Of a stretch of 64,000 bases of DNA, positions 1 to 7,770 are shown one piece after another. Under the pieces are notes generated by a model. The model saw only the letters and a list, made by a program, of their open reading frames with translations, was not told where the DNA came from and ran no database searches. The translations under genes were made by a program, and so were the position numbers. Origin of the DNA: Roseateles amylovorans. Lineage in GTDB: Bacteria; Pseudomonadota; Gammaproteobacteria; Burkholderiales; Burkholderiaceae_C. The stretch's first letter is position 1, and the number at the start of each line of letters is the position of its first letter. Location of the stretch: assembly GCF_025398155.2 (NCBI RefSeq), contig NZ_CP104562.2, positions 5,332,001 to 5,396,000 of the forward strand. Direction: 5' to 3'.

Positions 1-979
1 CTGCTCGGGCCGCAGCGACTTCGGGGTCGACCGCTGATGTCCCGTCAACGTTCCCATCCGGATCGCCACCCCTCGACTTGCCGGACGTCCCCAGCAGTTC
101 GTGATTGGCGGGCAGGTCGGACAGAAGGGGCAGGCATTCATGGGCCATGGCCTCGATCACCGAGACCGACACCGAATCGCTGGCCGGCAGACTCATGAAC
201 CAGCGCGCATGGGCATATTGGCGGCCCTGGGCGACGGCATCGAGCCGACCGACGAAGTCGATGCGGTCGGCCAGGCCGAGCGATCGGGCCTGGTCTTCCA
301 GCGCCGGGCGCAGCGATCCGTCATTCGCGATCACCAGCCGGGCGGACGGTTGCTGGGCGGCGATGACCGCGAAGGTGTCGATCACCCGCTGGGGCTGGTA
401 GATCGGTTCCAGGCCCCGGTTGCTGAAGAAGAGCCACGGCTGCTTGCGCACGTTCTGCTTGGGCATCGACTCCAGGCCGAAGGGAAAGGTCATGACCTCG
501 CCCGCGCCCAGCTCGCGCATGCGCTCCGCCATGTGCTGCGAATCGGAGGTGGTGATCGCGCAGGACTTCAGCACCTGCGTGGTCAGCCAGCGATAGGCCC
601 AGCCTTGGCCCGGCGTGACCAGGATGTCGCTGCCCCAGGCCGAGCCCGCAATCTTCGCCCGCAGCCGCCAGCCGCGCCTCGCCGCCCAGGCCAGGGTCCC
701 GTGCGACGTCAGATAGTGGGCATGCAGCCAGTCCGCATCCACCCGCGCCAGCCATTGGCCGAGTTTGGGCAGTTGCTTGAGCACGGCCAGGTTGCCGCCG
801 CCGTGCTGGGGATCGGTGTTCAGCGCCAGTCGCTGGTCCTCGGGAATGAGGAAGCTGAACGCCGGCGCGAAGCCGCGTGTGGACGCGGCCCACAGCGAGA
901 TGTCCCGTTGCTCGGACAGCGCGCGCGCCCATTTGAGGAGATGGGGACTCTCGCCGTCCCCGATCAATACCAGTCTCAT
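1..979 (-). CDS. Glycosyltransferase family 4-like protein (3' end cut by window start)
   Basis: The reading frame runs from ATG at 979 to the window edge without a stop, giving about 326 residues of an incomplete protein. It begins MRLVLIGDGESPHLLKWARA, an N-terminal nucleotide-binding fold start. Near the edge it carries SDLPANHELL, the kind of motif that binds the donor sugar nucleotide in GT-B, GT4-type enzymes. It should add a sugar to a lipid-linked glycan on the cytoplasmic side of the membrane. The ATG overlaps the flippase stop as ATGA, so the two are probably translationally coupled in the polysaccharide operon. Donor and acceptor cannot be deduced from the sequence. Confidence 0.85.
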   Translation of the reverse strand, partial: MRLVLIGDGESPHLLKWARALSEQRDISLWAASTRGFAPAFSFLIPEDQRLALNTDPQHGGGNLAVLKQLPKLGQWLARVDADWLHAHYLTSHGTLAWAARRGWRLRAKIAGSAWGSDILVTPGQGWAYRWLTTQVLKSCAITTSDSQHMAERMRELGAGEVMTFPFGLESMPKQNVRKQPWLFFSNRGLEPIYQPQRVIDTFAVIAAQQPSARLVIANDGSLRPALEDQARSLGLADRIDFVGRLDAVAQGRQYAHARWFMSLPASDSVSVSVIEAMAHECLPLLSDLPANHELLGTSGKSRGGDPDGNVDGTSAVDPEVAAARA

Positions 980-2292
980 GCAGGCCTCATGGCAGAAGTC
1001 GTCGAGACGGATGGTCGTGGCGCGGCACCCCGCACCAGCCATCCCAGATAGACCGCGAAATAAACGGGCAGCAGCACGGAGATCGCCCCCAGGGCCCACG
1101 TCAGCGACCCGCCCGAACTCAACACCAGCGCCACCGGCAGTACATACAACGCATTGCCGACCAGGCTGAAGACCAGCGCCCCGCGTTGCCGACCGGTGAC
1201 CATCGGCGTGACGGTCAGCGGCGCCGCGATGAAATGCGCGGCCACGTAAGGCGCCAACCAGCGGCCGTACTCGCCGGCGCGTGCCCAGTCGCTGCCCAGC
1301 AGCCAGCCGAACAATGCCGGGCCGGCCACCATCAGCACCACCATGCAGGGCAGCGCCACGGCCGCCAGCAGCGCCATGCCGCGTCGCAGCCGCGGGCGGA
1401 GGTCCACGCCACGCTGCCAGTCTCGCGCCAGCTCGCCCAACAGCGCCTCGGACAGGGCGCCGCCCACCAAGGTGGCGGGCGCCTTCACCAACCGCACCAT
1501 CAGTGCGTAATAGCCGGCCGTCGCCGCATCCGCCCAAGCCGCGATCAGCGCCAGCACCAAGGTCTCCTGGGCGGCATTGACGAAGGCATGCGGGCTGTTG
1601 AGCAGCGGGAACTGCCGATACCGCCACGCCAGACGACGCAGATGCCGCCAGTGCCAGGATTGGCCGGCACTGTCCAGCCGCGTCGCACGCTGCCATCGAC
1701 TGCCACGCGCGAGCAGCCACAGCGGCGCCAGCAGCGCGGCCAGGCTTTGCGACAGCACCAACGCCGCCACCGTGGCCAGGCCGCCCAAGGCCGACGCCGC
1801 CTGGGCCGCCGCCATCACGCCCTGCTGCAGCACCCGCGCCTGGGCAATGACCGCAATCTGGCCTTGCCGGTTGTTCCAGAGGCTGAGCGCCTGCTGCATG
1901 CCGGCCAGCGCCACGACCGGCGCCAGCATCAGCAGCCACGGATCGAGCGCATCCAGCGACATCCAGCGCCCACCCAGCGTCGCATGGTGGGCCATGACGA
2001 GATGCCACAGCCCCGCACCCGCAGCGGTCAGCAAGCCCATGCCCAGGGCGATCCAGAGCGCCAGTTGCAGCACCAGCGCGGCCTCGCCGTCGCGTCGGGG
2101 AATGACGATGGCGAATTCATAGCGCGCATTGGCAATCGTCGCCAGGTTGGCCGACAAGGCCACGAACAGCGCCCAGTGGCCGAGGGCCTCCGCCCCATAC
2201 CAGCGGGTCAGCAGTGGCGCGACCAGCATCGGGATCGCCTGCGTCAACATCGAGGCGCTGGCGAGCTGCGCGAAGCGGCGACGAACCGTCAT
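976..2292 (-). CDS. Polysaccharide (O-unit/capsule) flippase, Wzx/MATE-like membrane protein
   Basis: A 438-residue, strongly hydrophobic protein with about a dozen membrane segments. It starts MTVRRRFAQLASASML, followed by APLLTRWYGAEALGHWALF, typical of the first helices of polysaccharide exporters. The predicted role is flipping lipid-linked repeat units to the periplasm. Start ATG 2292 is chosen because it overlaps the upstream aminotransferase stop as ATGA; a longer frame to 2442 would run inside that gene. Its own stop overlaps the next glycosyltransferase start in the same way. The length matches the family. Substrate specificity is unknown but is probably the glycan made by the neighbouring enzymes. 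Confidence 0.85.
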   Translation of the reverse strand: MTVRRRFAQLASASMLTQAIPMLVAPLLTRWYGAEALGHWALFVALSANLATIANARYEFAIVIPRRDGEAALVLQLALWIALGMGLLTAAGAGLWHLVMAHHATLGGRWMSLDALDPWLLMLAPVVALAGMQQALSLWNNRQGQIAVIAQARVLQQGVMAAAQAASALGGLATVAALVLSQSLAALLAPLWLLARGSRWQRATRLDSAGQSWHWRHLRRLAWRYRQFPLLNSPHAFVNAAQETLVLALIAAWADAATAGYYALMVRLVKAPATLVGGALSEALLGELARDWQRGVDLRPRLRRGMALLAAVALPCMVVLMVAGPALFGWLLGSDWARAGEYGRWLAPYVAAHFIAAPLTVTPMVTGRQRGALVFSLVGNALYVLPVALVLSSGGSLTWALGAISVLLPVYFAVYLGWLVRGAAPRPSVSTTSAMRPA

Positions 2293-3692
2293 GCGCTGCC
2301 CTCTCCACCATGCCGGGACCACCGCCCGCCGTGACGCTCGGCGATGGCGCGCAGCGCCGCGCGCTGACGGGCCGACAGCCGCGCATGCAGCCCCATCGGG
2401 AGATTGAGCACGGTGCAGGCGGCCCGCTCGCCGTTCGGGCACTGCCCCTGCGCATAGCCGTAGCGATGGCTGCCACGGGGATGCACCACATCGTCGAACC
2501 AGGTGCCCCCGACCAGACCGATCGCCTCCAACTCGCGAATCACCGCATCGCGCAGGGCGGCGCTTGGCAACAGCAAGGGATAGCGGAGCAGCACCGGCTG
2601 GGACATCACCTTCCCGCGGGATGATGTCGAGGTCGAGGTCGAGGCTGGCGTCGGTGTCGGTGTCGGTGCCGATGGCGATGGAGACGGCATCCCCGTCCGA
2701 TCCTGGTCGTCCGTCTCATGCCTCGACCCGGTGCCGGTCGCGCCGGTCAGCCGCTGCCATCCGGGCAGATCGACAAACAGGTCGTCATAGTCCGCGGTCT
2801 GCTGACGACGCAACTGATACAGCGACTCGAATCGACGCGCCTGCATCAACCCCACTGCGGCGCTGAGCGGATGCAGGCCGGCGCGGTAATCGGGTTGGCT
2901 GTCGCCGCTGATTTCGCTGTCGGGCGTCTTGGCCACCAGGCCCAGCATGCGGGACGGTATGCGCAGCAGGCCGGTCAGCAGGTGCAACGCCGCACGGGGC
3001 AGGCTCATCGTCAATCGATGCCAGCCCAGCGTGAGCAACTGCCTGCGCACCACCCCACCCGCAGGCCGATGCAGCACAGGCCGATGCGCAGCGAAGCGTT
3101 GCCGTTGCGCAGGGTCGGCGATGACCAGCGCGCCGCCGGTGCCCGTGGTCAGCGGCTTGGAGAATTCGAAGCTGAAGAACGCGGCATCGCCCAGCGTGCC
3201 GGCAATCCGGCCCGTGCGGTCGATGCCACCCCAGGCATGCGCCGCGTCCTCGACGAACACCACTTGCGGATGACGACGTTTCAGCGCATCCAGGCCCTCG
3301 GTGACCTGTCCGAAGTTGTGGGGCACAACCACCAGCCGGGTGGCCGGGCCGATGGCAGCGGACCAGTCGTCCGCGGTCGGATTGAAATCATCCGGACGAA
3401 TATCGACGTAGCGGACCGCCAAGCCCAGGTGCATGAACACATTGGGGACGACGACGCAGGTGTAGCCCGGCAGCAGGACCTCGCTGCCCGCAGGCAGCTG
3501 CAGCGACGCCACGAATGCATGCAGCGCGGCACGGCCGGACCCGAACAGTTGAACGGCGTCGGCCTCCAAGCCCAGGCTGCGGGCAAACGCGGCGCGGAAG
3601 TCCTCGCCGGACGCGTCGCCGCGACGACGCCAGTGCAGCCAGGCCGAAGGCAGGTCGCGCCAGCGCAGTGCGCCGGCGACATGACCCTTCAT
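2289..3692 (-). CDS. DegT/DnrJ/EryC1/StrS aminotransferase with low-complexity insert
   Basis: A 467-residue PLP enzyme. Visible motifs are the phosphate-binding GSGRAALHAF (about residue 51), EDAAHAWGG (about 149) for the cofactor ring nitrogen, and FSFEFSKPLTTGTGG with the expected Schiff-base lysine at about 179. The family transaminates keto sugars for surface glycans. It overlaps the acetyltransferase stop upstream and the flippase start downstream as ATGA. Residues about 319-363 are a Ser/Thr/Pro-rich stretch encoded by a hexanucleotide microsatellite, which makes the protein longer than the usual 370-420. The normal C-terminal fold (PVLLRYPLLL onward) resumes after it, so the frame is intact. 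The sugar substrate is unknown. Confidence 0.8.
   Translation of the reverse strand: MKGHVAGALRWRDLPSAWLHWRRRGDASGEDFRAAFARSLGLEADAVQLFGSGRAALHAFVASLQLPAGSEVLLPGYTCVVVPNVFMHLGLAVRYVDIRPDDFNPTADDWSAAIGPATRLVVVPHNFGQVTEGLDALKRRHPQVVFVEDAAHAWGGIDRTGRIAGTLGDAAFFSFEFSKPLTTGTGGALVIADPAQRQRFAAHRPVLHRPAGGVVRRQLLTLGWHRLTMSLPRAALHLLTGLLRIPSRMLGLVAKTPDSEISGDSQPDYRAGLHPLSAAVGLMQARRFESLYQLRRQQTADYDDLFVDLPGWQRLTGATGTGSRHETDDQDRTGMPSPSPSAPTPTPTPASTSTSTSSRGKVMSQPVLLRYPLLLPSAALRDAVIRELEAIGLVGGTWFDDVVHPRGSHRYGYAQGQCPNGERAACTVLNLPMGLHARLSARQRAALRAIAERHGGRWSRHGGEGSA
2626..2681. repeat. Hexanucleotide-type microsatellite inside the aminotransferase gene
   Basis: Three perfect GTCGAG units are followed by degenerate GGTGTC-like units. 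On the minus strand they encode alternating Ser/Thr/Pro. The unit length of six keeps the reading frame whatever the copy number. Confidence 0.8.
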
Positions 3693-4324
3693 GGGTGAGA
3701 CGACGGCGCGCTGGCGCCATCGGTCCGGTCGGTGCTGCGGGTGTGTTGGGTCCGGTCGGTCCGGTCGGTCAGGTCGGTCCGCTCGGTCCGATCAATCCGG
3801 TGAAGCGGCCGTGCCGGCACACCGCCATAGACCCAGCCCGAGGCCAGATGACCGCGCACCAGCGCATGCGCCGCCACGACCACGTCATCCTCAATCACGC
3901 TGCCTGGCAAGACCGTCACCCGGGCGCCGATGAACACGTTGCTGCCGATGCGCACGTCACCGCGCTCGTACTGCTCGCGGAACAGGCCGTGCGCCGTCGG
4001 CGCATTGGATTCGCAGAACAGCATCAGGCCGGGCCCGATGGCCACGTCGTTTCCAATCGCCAGTTGCTGCTCGGCAATCAGCAGATAACCGCCGGGCGCA
4101 ATGTGGCTGCGGGCGCCGATGGTGAAGCGTCCCGAGCCGGTCGCCAGCATCTGCACATGGCGATAGAGGATGGACGCTTCGCCCAACGCGCTGCCGGCGC
4201 CGCTACGCACGCGCGCGCCGGGATGAATCTGAGCGCCGCGACCACAGCGCAGCCCCAGCCATCCGGCCAGTCGCGCGCGGACCCGGGCCCGCACCGCATC
4301 CAGCCTGTAACCCCACAGCGACAT
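3689..4324 (-). CDS. Left-handed beta-helix acyl/acetyltransferase (LbH family)
   Basis: About 211 residues with isoleucine-patch hexapeptide repeats: GARSHIAPGG, IGNDVAIGPG, VRIGSNVFIGARVTVLPGSVIEDDVVVAAHALV, ending GGVPARPL. This is the CoA-dependent sugar O/N-acetyltransferase fold. ATG 4324 and TTG 4327 are both possible starts; GGAG lies 7-10 bases upstream. The tail after GGVPARPLHRI is an Arg-Thr-Asp repeat encoded by a 9-bp tandem repeat and is unlikely to belong to the helix. The gene lies 20 bp after wbpE and overlaps the next aminotransferase as ATGA. It probably acetylates a sugar of the same glycan; the acceptor is not known. Confidence 0.8.
   Translation of the reverse strand: MSLWGYRLDAVRARVRARLAGWLGLRCGRGAQIHPGARVRSGAGSALGEASILYRHVQMLATGSGRFTIGARSHIAPGGYLLIAEQQLAIGNDVAIGPGLMLFCESNAPTAHGLFREQYERGDVRIGSNVFIGARVTVLPGSVIEDDVVVAAHALVRGHLASGWVYGGVPARPLHRIDRTERTDLTDRTDRTQHTRSTDRTDGASAPSSHP
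3721..3799. repeat. GGTCCGGTC-type tandem repeat in acetyltransferase 3' end
   Basis: Imperfect 9-bp units of GGTCCGGTC form encode a repeated Asp-Arg-Thr tail on the minus strand. Related GGTCCG-rich words occur near 22700-22760 and 24560-24600. Confidence 0.75.
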
Positions 4325-4344
4325 CAAGCGTCGGCTCCGGCGGC

Positions 4345-5487
4345 TCAGGTCAGCGCGACGCGCAGCGCGGCGACGACCTGATCCTGCTGCGCCTCGCTCA
4401 GGTCGGCGCTCATCGGCAGGCTCATTACCCGGCGGGCGGCGGCTTCGGCATTCGGCAGCGGCGTCGCGGCGCGACTGCGGGCCTCATAGGCCGGCTGGCG
4501 ATGCAGCGGCTTCGGGTAATGCACGGCGGTGGGAATGCCCGCCTGCTTCAGCGACTCGATGACCGCCTCGCGGTGATCGACCTGAACGGTGAACTGGGCC
4601 CAGACGCAATCGCGGTCCTCGCGCACGGCCAGGCGCTGCAGCGGCAGATCGCCGATCAGACGCTGATAGCGCTCGCCGATGGCCAGACGCTGCGCCACCT
4701 CCCAATCGAAGCGCTCCAGCTTGCCCAGCACGATGGCGCACTGCAGCGTGTCCATGCGCCCGCCCACGCCGACCCGGGTGTGGGTGTAACGCTGACTCTG
4801 CCCATGCACCCGAATCTCTCGCGCGGCCTGGGCCAGCGCGGCGTCGTTGGTGAAGAGCGCACCGCCGTCGCCATAACAGCCCAGCGGCTTGCTCGGGAAG
4901 AAGCTGGTCGCGCCCCAGGTGCTCAAGCCGCAGGACTTGCCGCGCGGCGCCGAGCCGGACTCGCGGGGCGTGCCGGCGGTGCCGCCATAAGACGCGCCGA
5001 AGCTCTGGGCGGCGTCCTCGATCACGGGCAGGCCGCCGTGGCGGGCGGCGATGGCGTTGATCGCGTCCATGTCTGCCACTTGGCCGTAGAGGCTGACCGG
5101 CATGATCGCGCGGGTGCGGGGTGTGATCGCGGCTTCGATCTGGGTGGGGTCGATGTTGAGGGTATCGGGTTCGATGTCGACGAACACCGGCACGCCGCCG
5201 AGCAGCACGATCACTTCGGCGGTGGCGGCGAAGGTGAAGGGCGTGGTGATCACTTCGTCGCCGGGCTGAAGGTCCAGCGTCATCAGCGCGATCAACAGGG
5301 CCTCGGTGCCGCTGGCCACGGTGATGCAATGCTGGGTGCCGACATAGGCGGCCAAGGCCTGTTCGAGCTCCTGAACCTCGGGGCCCATGATGTATTGGCC
5401 GTGGTCGAGCACGCGCTGGATACGGGCATCGATGGAGGGCTTGAGGGCGGCGTACTGGGCGCGCAGATCGATGAAGGGCAGGCTCAT
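4345..5487 (-). CDS. wbpE: UDP-2-acetamido-3-oxo-glucuronate aminotransferase, WbpE/WlbC-like
   Basis: A 380-residue DegT-family PLP enzyme. Motifs are VASGTEALLIAL (about residue 58), EDAAQSFGASYGG (about 157) and SFFPSKPLGCYGDGG with the catalytic lysine at about 200; this last block is very close to WbpE. The expected reaction converts the C3-keto UDP-GlcNAcA to the 3-amino sugar using glutamate. Start ATG 5487 overlaps the wbpD stop as ATGA; the longer open frame to 5964 lies inside wbpD. Residues about 168-184 form an insert between the conserved SFGASYGG and SCGLST blocks where, from memory of WbpE, only a few residues are expected. WbpB and WbpD homologues nearby support the assignment. 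Confidence 0.88.
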   Translation of the reverse strand: MSLPFIDLRAQYAALKPSIDARIQRVLDHGQYIMGPEVQELEQALAAYVGTQHCITVASGTEALLIALMTLDLQPGDEVITTPFTFAATAEVIVLLGGVPVFVDIEPDTLNIDPTQIEAAITPRTRAIMPVSLYGQVADMDAINAIAARHGGLPVIEDAAQSFGASYGGTAGTPRESGSAPRGKSCGLSTWGATSFFPSKPLGCYGDGGALFTNDAALAQAAREIRVHGQSQRYTHTRVGVGGRMDTLQCAIVLGKLERFDWEVAQRLAIGERYQRLIGDLPLQRLAVREDRDCVWAQFTVQVDHREAVIESLKQAGIPTAVHYPKPLHRQPAYEARSRAATPLPNAEAAARRVMSLPMSADLSEAQQDQVVAALRVALT

Positions 5488-6140
5488 GCCAGGGGCTCCG
5501 GCTCGACCAGGCGCAGCGCCTGGCCATTCAATTCGTAGACATCGCCGCTTTGCGGGCAGACGGCGCGACCCTGGCCGTGGAGGGGCAGGGGCAATTTTTC
5601 GCCATGGCGGCTCATCCAGCCGATTTGACGGGCGGGGACGCCGACCATCATTGCGAAGGGCGGGACATCGCCTTTCACCACGGCGCCGGCGCCGATGAAG
5701 GCGAAGTGGCCGATGGTGGCGCCGCAGACGATGGTGCAGTTGGCGCCGAGCGTCGCGCCGCGCTGCACCAGCGTGCGGCGATATTCGTTCTTGCGCGGGA
5801 CTGCGGAGCGGGGGTTGTAGACATTGGTGAAGACCATCGAGGGGCCGCAGAAGACGTCGTCTTCCAGTGTCACGGCGTCGTACACCGACACCTGATTCTG
5901 GATCTTCACATTCCGGCCGATTGTCACGTCGTTGCCGACGAACACGCCCTGCCCCAGCGAGCAATCCGATCCGATGCGTGCCCCGCCGCAGACGTGGGTG
6001 AAGTGCCAGACCTTGGTGTTCTCACCAATCTGAGCGCCCTCGTCCACCACCGCTGATTCATGCTTCCAAAAGCTCACCGACCGCTCCTTGATCTCATCCA
6101 TCGCCCACGAATCGACAGTTCCACCATCACCACCACTCAT
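5484..6140 (-). CDS. wbpD: UDP-2-acetamido-3-amino-glucuronate N-acetyltransferase, WbpD/WlbB-like
   Basis: A 218-residue left-handed beta-helix acetyltransferase. SAVVDEGAQIGENTKVWHF and FTNVYNPRS near the middle match the WbpD/WlbB group, which adds the second N-acetyl group to give UDP-GlcNAc(3NAc)A. Start ATG 6140 has GGAGG three bases upstream; an internal ATG at 6101 lacks such a site but would also give a full domain. The stop overlaps the wbpE start as ATGA. The C-terminus (about residues 185-218) goes past the usual GVPAR end with a short Leu/Gln-rich tail. WbpA (the dehydrogenase) and WbpI (the epimerase) are not in this window. Confidence 0.88.
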   Translation of the reverse strand: MSGGDGGTVDSWAMDEIKERSVSFWKHESAVVDEGAQIGENTKVWHFTHVCGGARIGSDCSLGQGVFVGNDVTIGRNVKIQNQVSVYDAVTLEDDVFCGPSMVFTNVYNPRSAVPRKNEYRRTLVQRGATLGANCTIVCGATIGHFAFIGAGAVVKGDVPPFAMMVGVPARQIGWMSRHGEKLPLPLHGQGRAVCPQSGDVYELNGQALRLVEPEPLA

Positions 6141-6156
6141 CCGCCTCCGCTCAACA

Positions 6157-6557
6157 AAGGCCCGCTCAAAGCGCGGCCGCCGTTCCAGCGGAGCACGGAG
6201 ATCCGGCTCTGCCGGGCTCCTGCTCGCCCCCTGGGGGCCGCCGTCAGGCGGTAGGGGGGAGCCTAAACCCAGCGGAGCACGGAGATCCGGCTCTGCCGGG
6301 CTCCTGCTCGCCCCCCTGGGGGCCGCCGTCAGGCGGTAGGGGGGAGCCTAAACCCAGCGGAGCACGGAGATCCGGCTCTGCCGGGCTCCTGCTCGCCCCA
6401 GCAACCCCACTACCAGCGCCCCGCCACGAGCATCCCACCAAAGAGGCCCGCTCAAAGAGCGGCCGCCGTTCAAGCAGAGCACGGAGATCCGGCTCTGCCG
6501 GGCTCCTGCTCGCCCCCCTGGGGGGGCCGCCGTAAGGCGGTAGGGGGGGGCCTAAAA
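6157..6557. repeat. Direct-repeat array (about 85-bp unit) between wbpB and wbpD
   Basis: The unit starts AGCGGAGCACGGAGATCCGG and ends GGGGGGAGCCTAAACCC. Copies lie at 6187-6270 and 6271-6355 (one extra C), a truncated copy at 6356-6399, and a diverged copy at 6473-6557. A second word, GGCCCGCTCAAAG with GCGGCCGCCGTTC, precedes the first and last copies (6159-6185, 6445-6471). Each full unit carries two palindromes, CCCCCTGGGGG and CCGCCGTCAGGCGG. The last copy runs into the wbpB stop codon. I see no gene in these 411 bases; the short open frames are made of the repeat itself. Confidence 0.9.
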
Positions 6558-7607
6558 CACCAGCGGCAGCCCGACCCGCTGGCCGTCGCGGGCGCTGCGG
6601 TAGCAGGCCACCAGCAGTTCCAGCGAGCGCAGGCCTTCATAGCCGTCCACCTGCGCCTGCGCCTCACCGCGCAAGGTCTGGATCACATTGTCGTAATACG
6701 CCGCATGACCGAAGCCATACACGCTGGTGGTCTCGTAGCTCGCGTTCTTCACCAGCTCATCGTCGGGATGGGGCGTATCAAAGGCCCAGTGCTCGATCTT
6801 GTTGACCGCCGTGCCGCCAATCTTCACCGTGCCCTTCTCACCCAGGATGGTGATCGAGCCTTCCAGGTTCTGCGGATAGGTCAGCATCGTGACGTTGATG
6901 CTGGCCAGGCCGCCATGGCGCAGGCGCAGGCTCATCACGCCGGTGTCTTCGGCTTCGATGTCGCGGTCCAGCGTGGCGGTGTAGGCATGCACGTTGTCCA
7001 CCGGTCCGACCAGCCAGTCCAGCAGATCGACGTAATGGCTGGCCTGGTTCATGAAGGCGCCGCCGTCCATGTCCCAGCGACCGCGCCAGCGAGCGGCGTC
7101 GTAATAGCTTTGCGGGCGGGTCCAGAACACATTGACCGTGCTCATGAAGATCCGCCCGAACCGTCCCTGGTCCAGCGCCTTCTTCACCAGCTGCACCGTG
7201 GCATTGAGCCGGTTCTGCTTGACGACGAACAGCTTGACGCCCGCGTCGCGGCAGGCGCGGACCATCGCCTGGCCTTCCTCGAACTTGGTCGCCATCGGCT
7301 TCTCGCTGAGCACATGGCGGCCGGCACGCGCGGCGGTGATGGCCTGCTGGGCATGCAGGCCGCTCGGCGTGCCGAGCACGATCAGGTCGGCATCGGAGCC
7401 GGCGAGCAAGGCGTCCAGCGAGTCGAAGCCGGCCACGCCGGTCTGGGCCACGGCGGCGGCGAGCGACTCGGGCCGGGTGTCGCAGACGGCCACCAGCTCG
7501 GCGCGACCCTGGTGCCGGGTCAGGGCCTCGAAGTGGTTCTTGGAGATTCGGCCGCAGCCGACCAGGGCGATGCGGACCGGGCGGTCCAGGATGGGGAACT
7601 GAGGCAT
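6552..7607 (-). CDS. wbpB: UDP-N-acetyl-2-amino-2-deoxyglucuronate dehydrogenase, WbpB/WlbA-like
   Basis: A 351-residue Gfo/Idh/MocA-family NAD-dependent oxidoreductase. The Rossmann motif IALVGCGRISKNHFEAL lies near residue 13. VLSEKPMATKFEEG carries the conserved EKP lysine, and WRGRWDMDGGAFMNQASHYVDLL is the substrate-binding region typical of WbpB/WlbA. It oxidises C3 of UDP-GlcNAcA to the keto sugar used by the aminotransferase. Start ATG 7607 (MPQFPILDRP) fits homologue starts; the frame open to 8102 crosses into lysS and is not used. It is the first gene of the polysaccharide operon, divergent from lysS, and is followed by the repeat array. Confidence 0.9.
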   Translation of the reverse strand: MPQFPILDRPVRIALVGCGRISKNHFEALTRHQGRAELVAVCDTRPESLAAAVAQTGVAGFDSLDALLAGSDADLIVLGTPSGLHAQQAITAARAGRHVLSEKPMATKFEEGQAMVRACRDAGVKLFVVKQNRLNATVQLVKKALDQGRFGRIFMSTVNVFWTRPQSYYDAARWRGRWDMDGGAFMNQASHYVDLLDWLVGPVDNVHAYTATLDRDIEAEDTGVMSLRLRHGGLASINVTMLTYPQNLEGSITILGEKGTVKIGGTAVNKIEHWAFDTPHPDDELVKNASYETTSVYGFGHAAYYDNVIQTLRGEAQAQVDGYEGLRSLELLVACYRSARDGQRVGLPLVF

Positions 7608-7770
7608 GGGTGCGGCATTCGCAAAGGCCCGCGCGCGATGGCGGGCGAAGGGCCGGATTTTACGAGCGCAAATGCCGGTTCCTGCGCCGGGAAATGCCCG
7701 CCCGTCCGACAGGCGAGCGGCAGGAGGGGCACAACCCCCTAAAATCGCGCCCAGCTTTAACGAGTCCACG

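Noticed and set aside
101..1051. Long plus-strand open frame antisense to the glycosyltransferase
   Set aside because: Gln/Arg/His-rich composition of a shadow frame; the minus strand encodes a recognisable glycosyltransferase.
6088..6441. Small open frames in the repeat array (plus and minus)
   Set aside because: They simply translate the repeat unit and repeat the same peptide.
6157..6557. CRISPR array
   Set aside because: Units are about 85 bp and adjacent with no unique spacers; no cas genes nearby.
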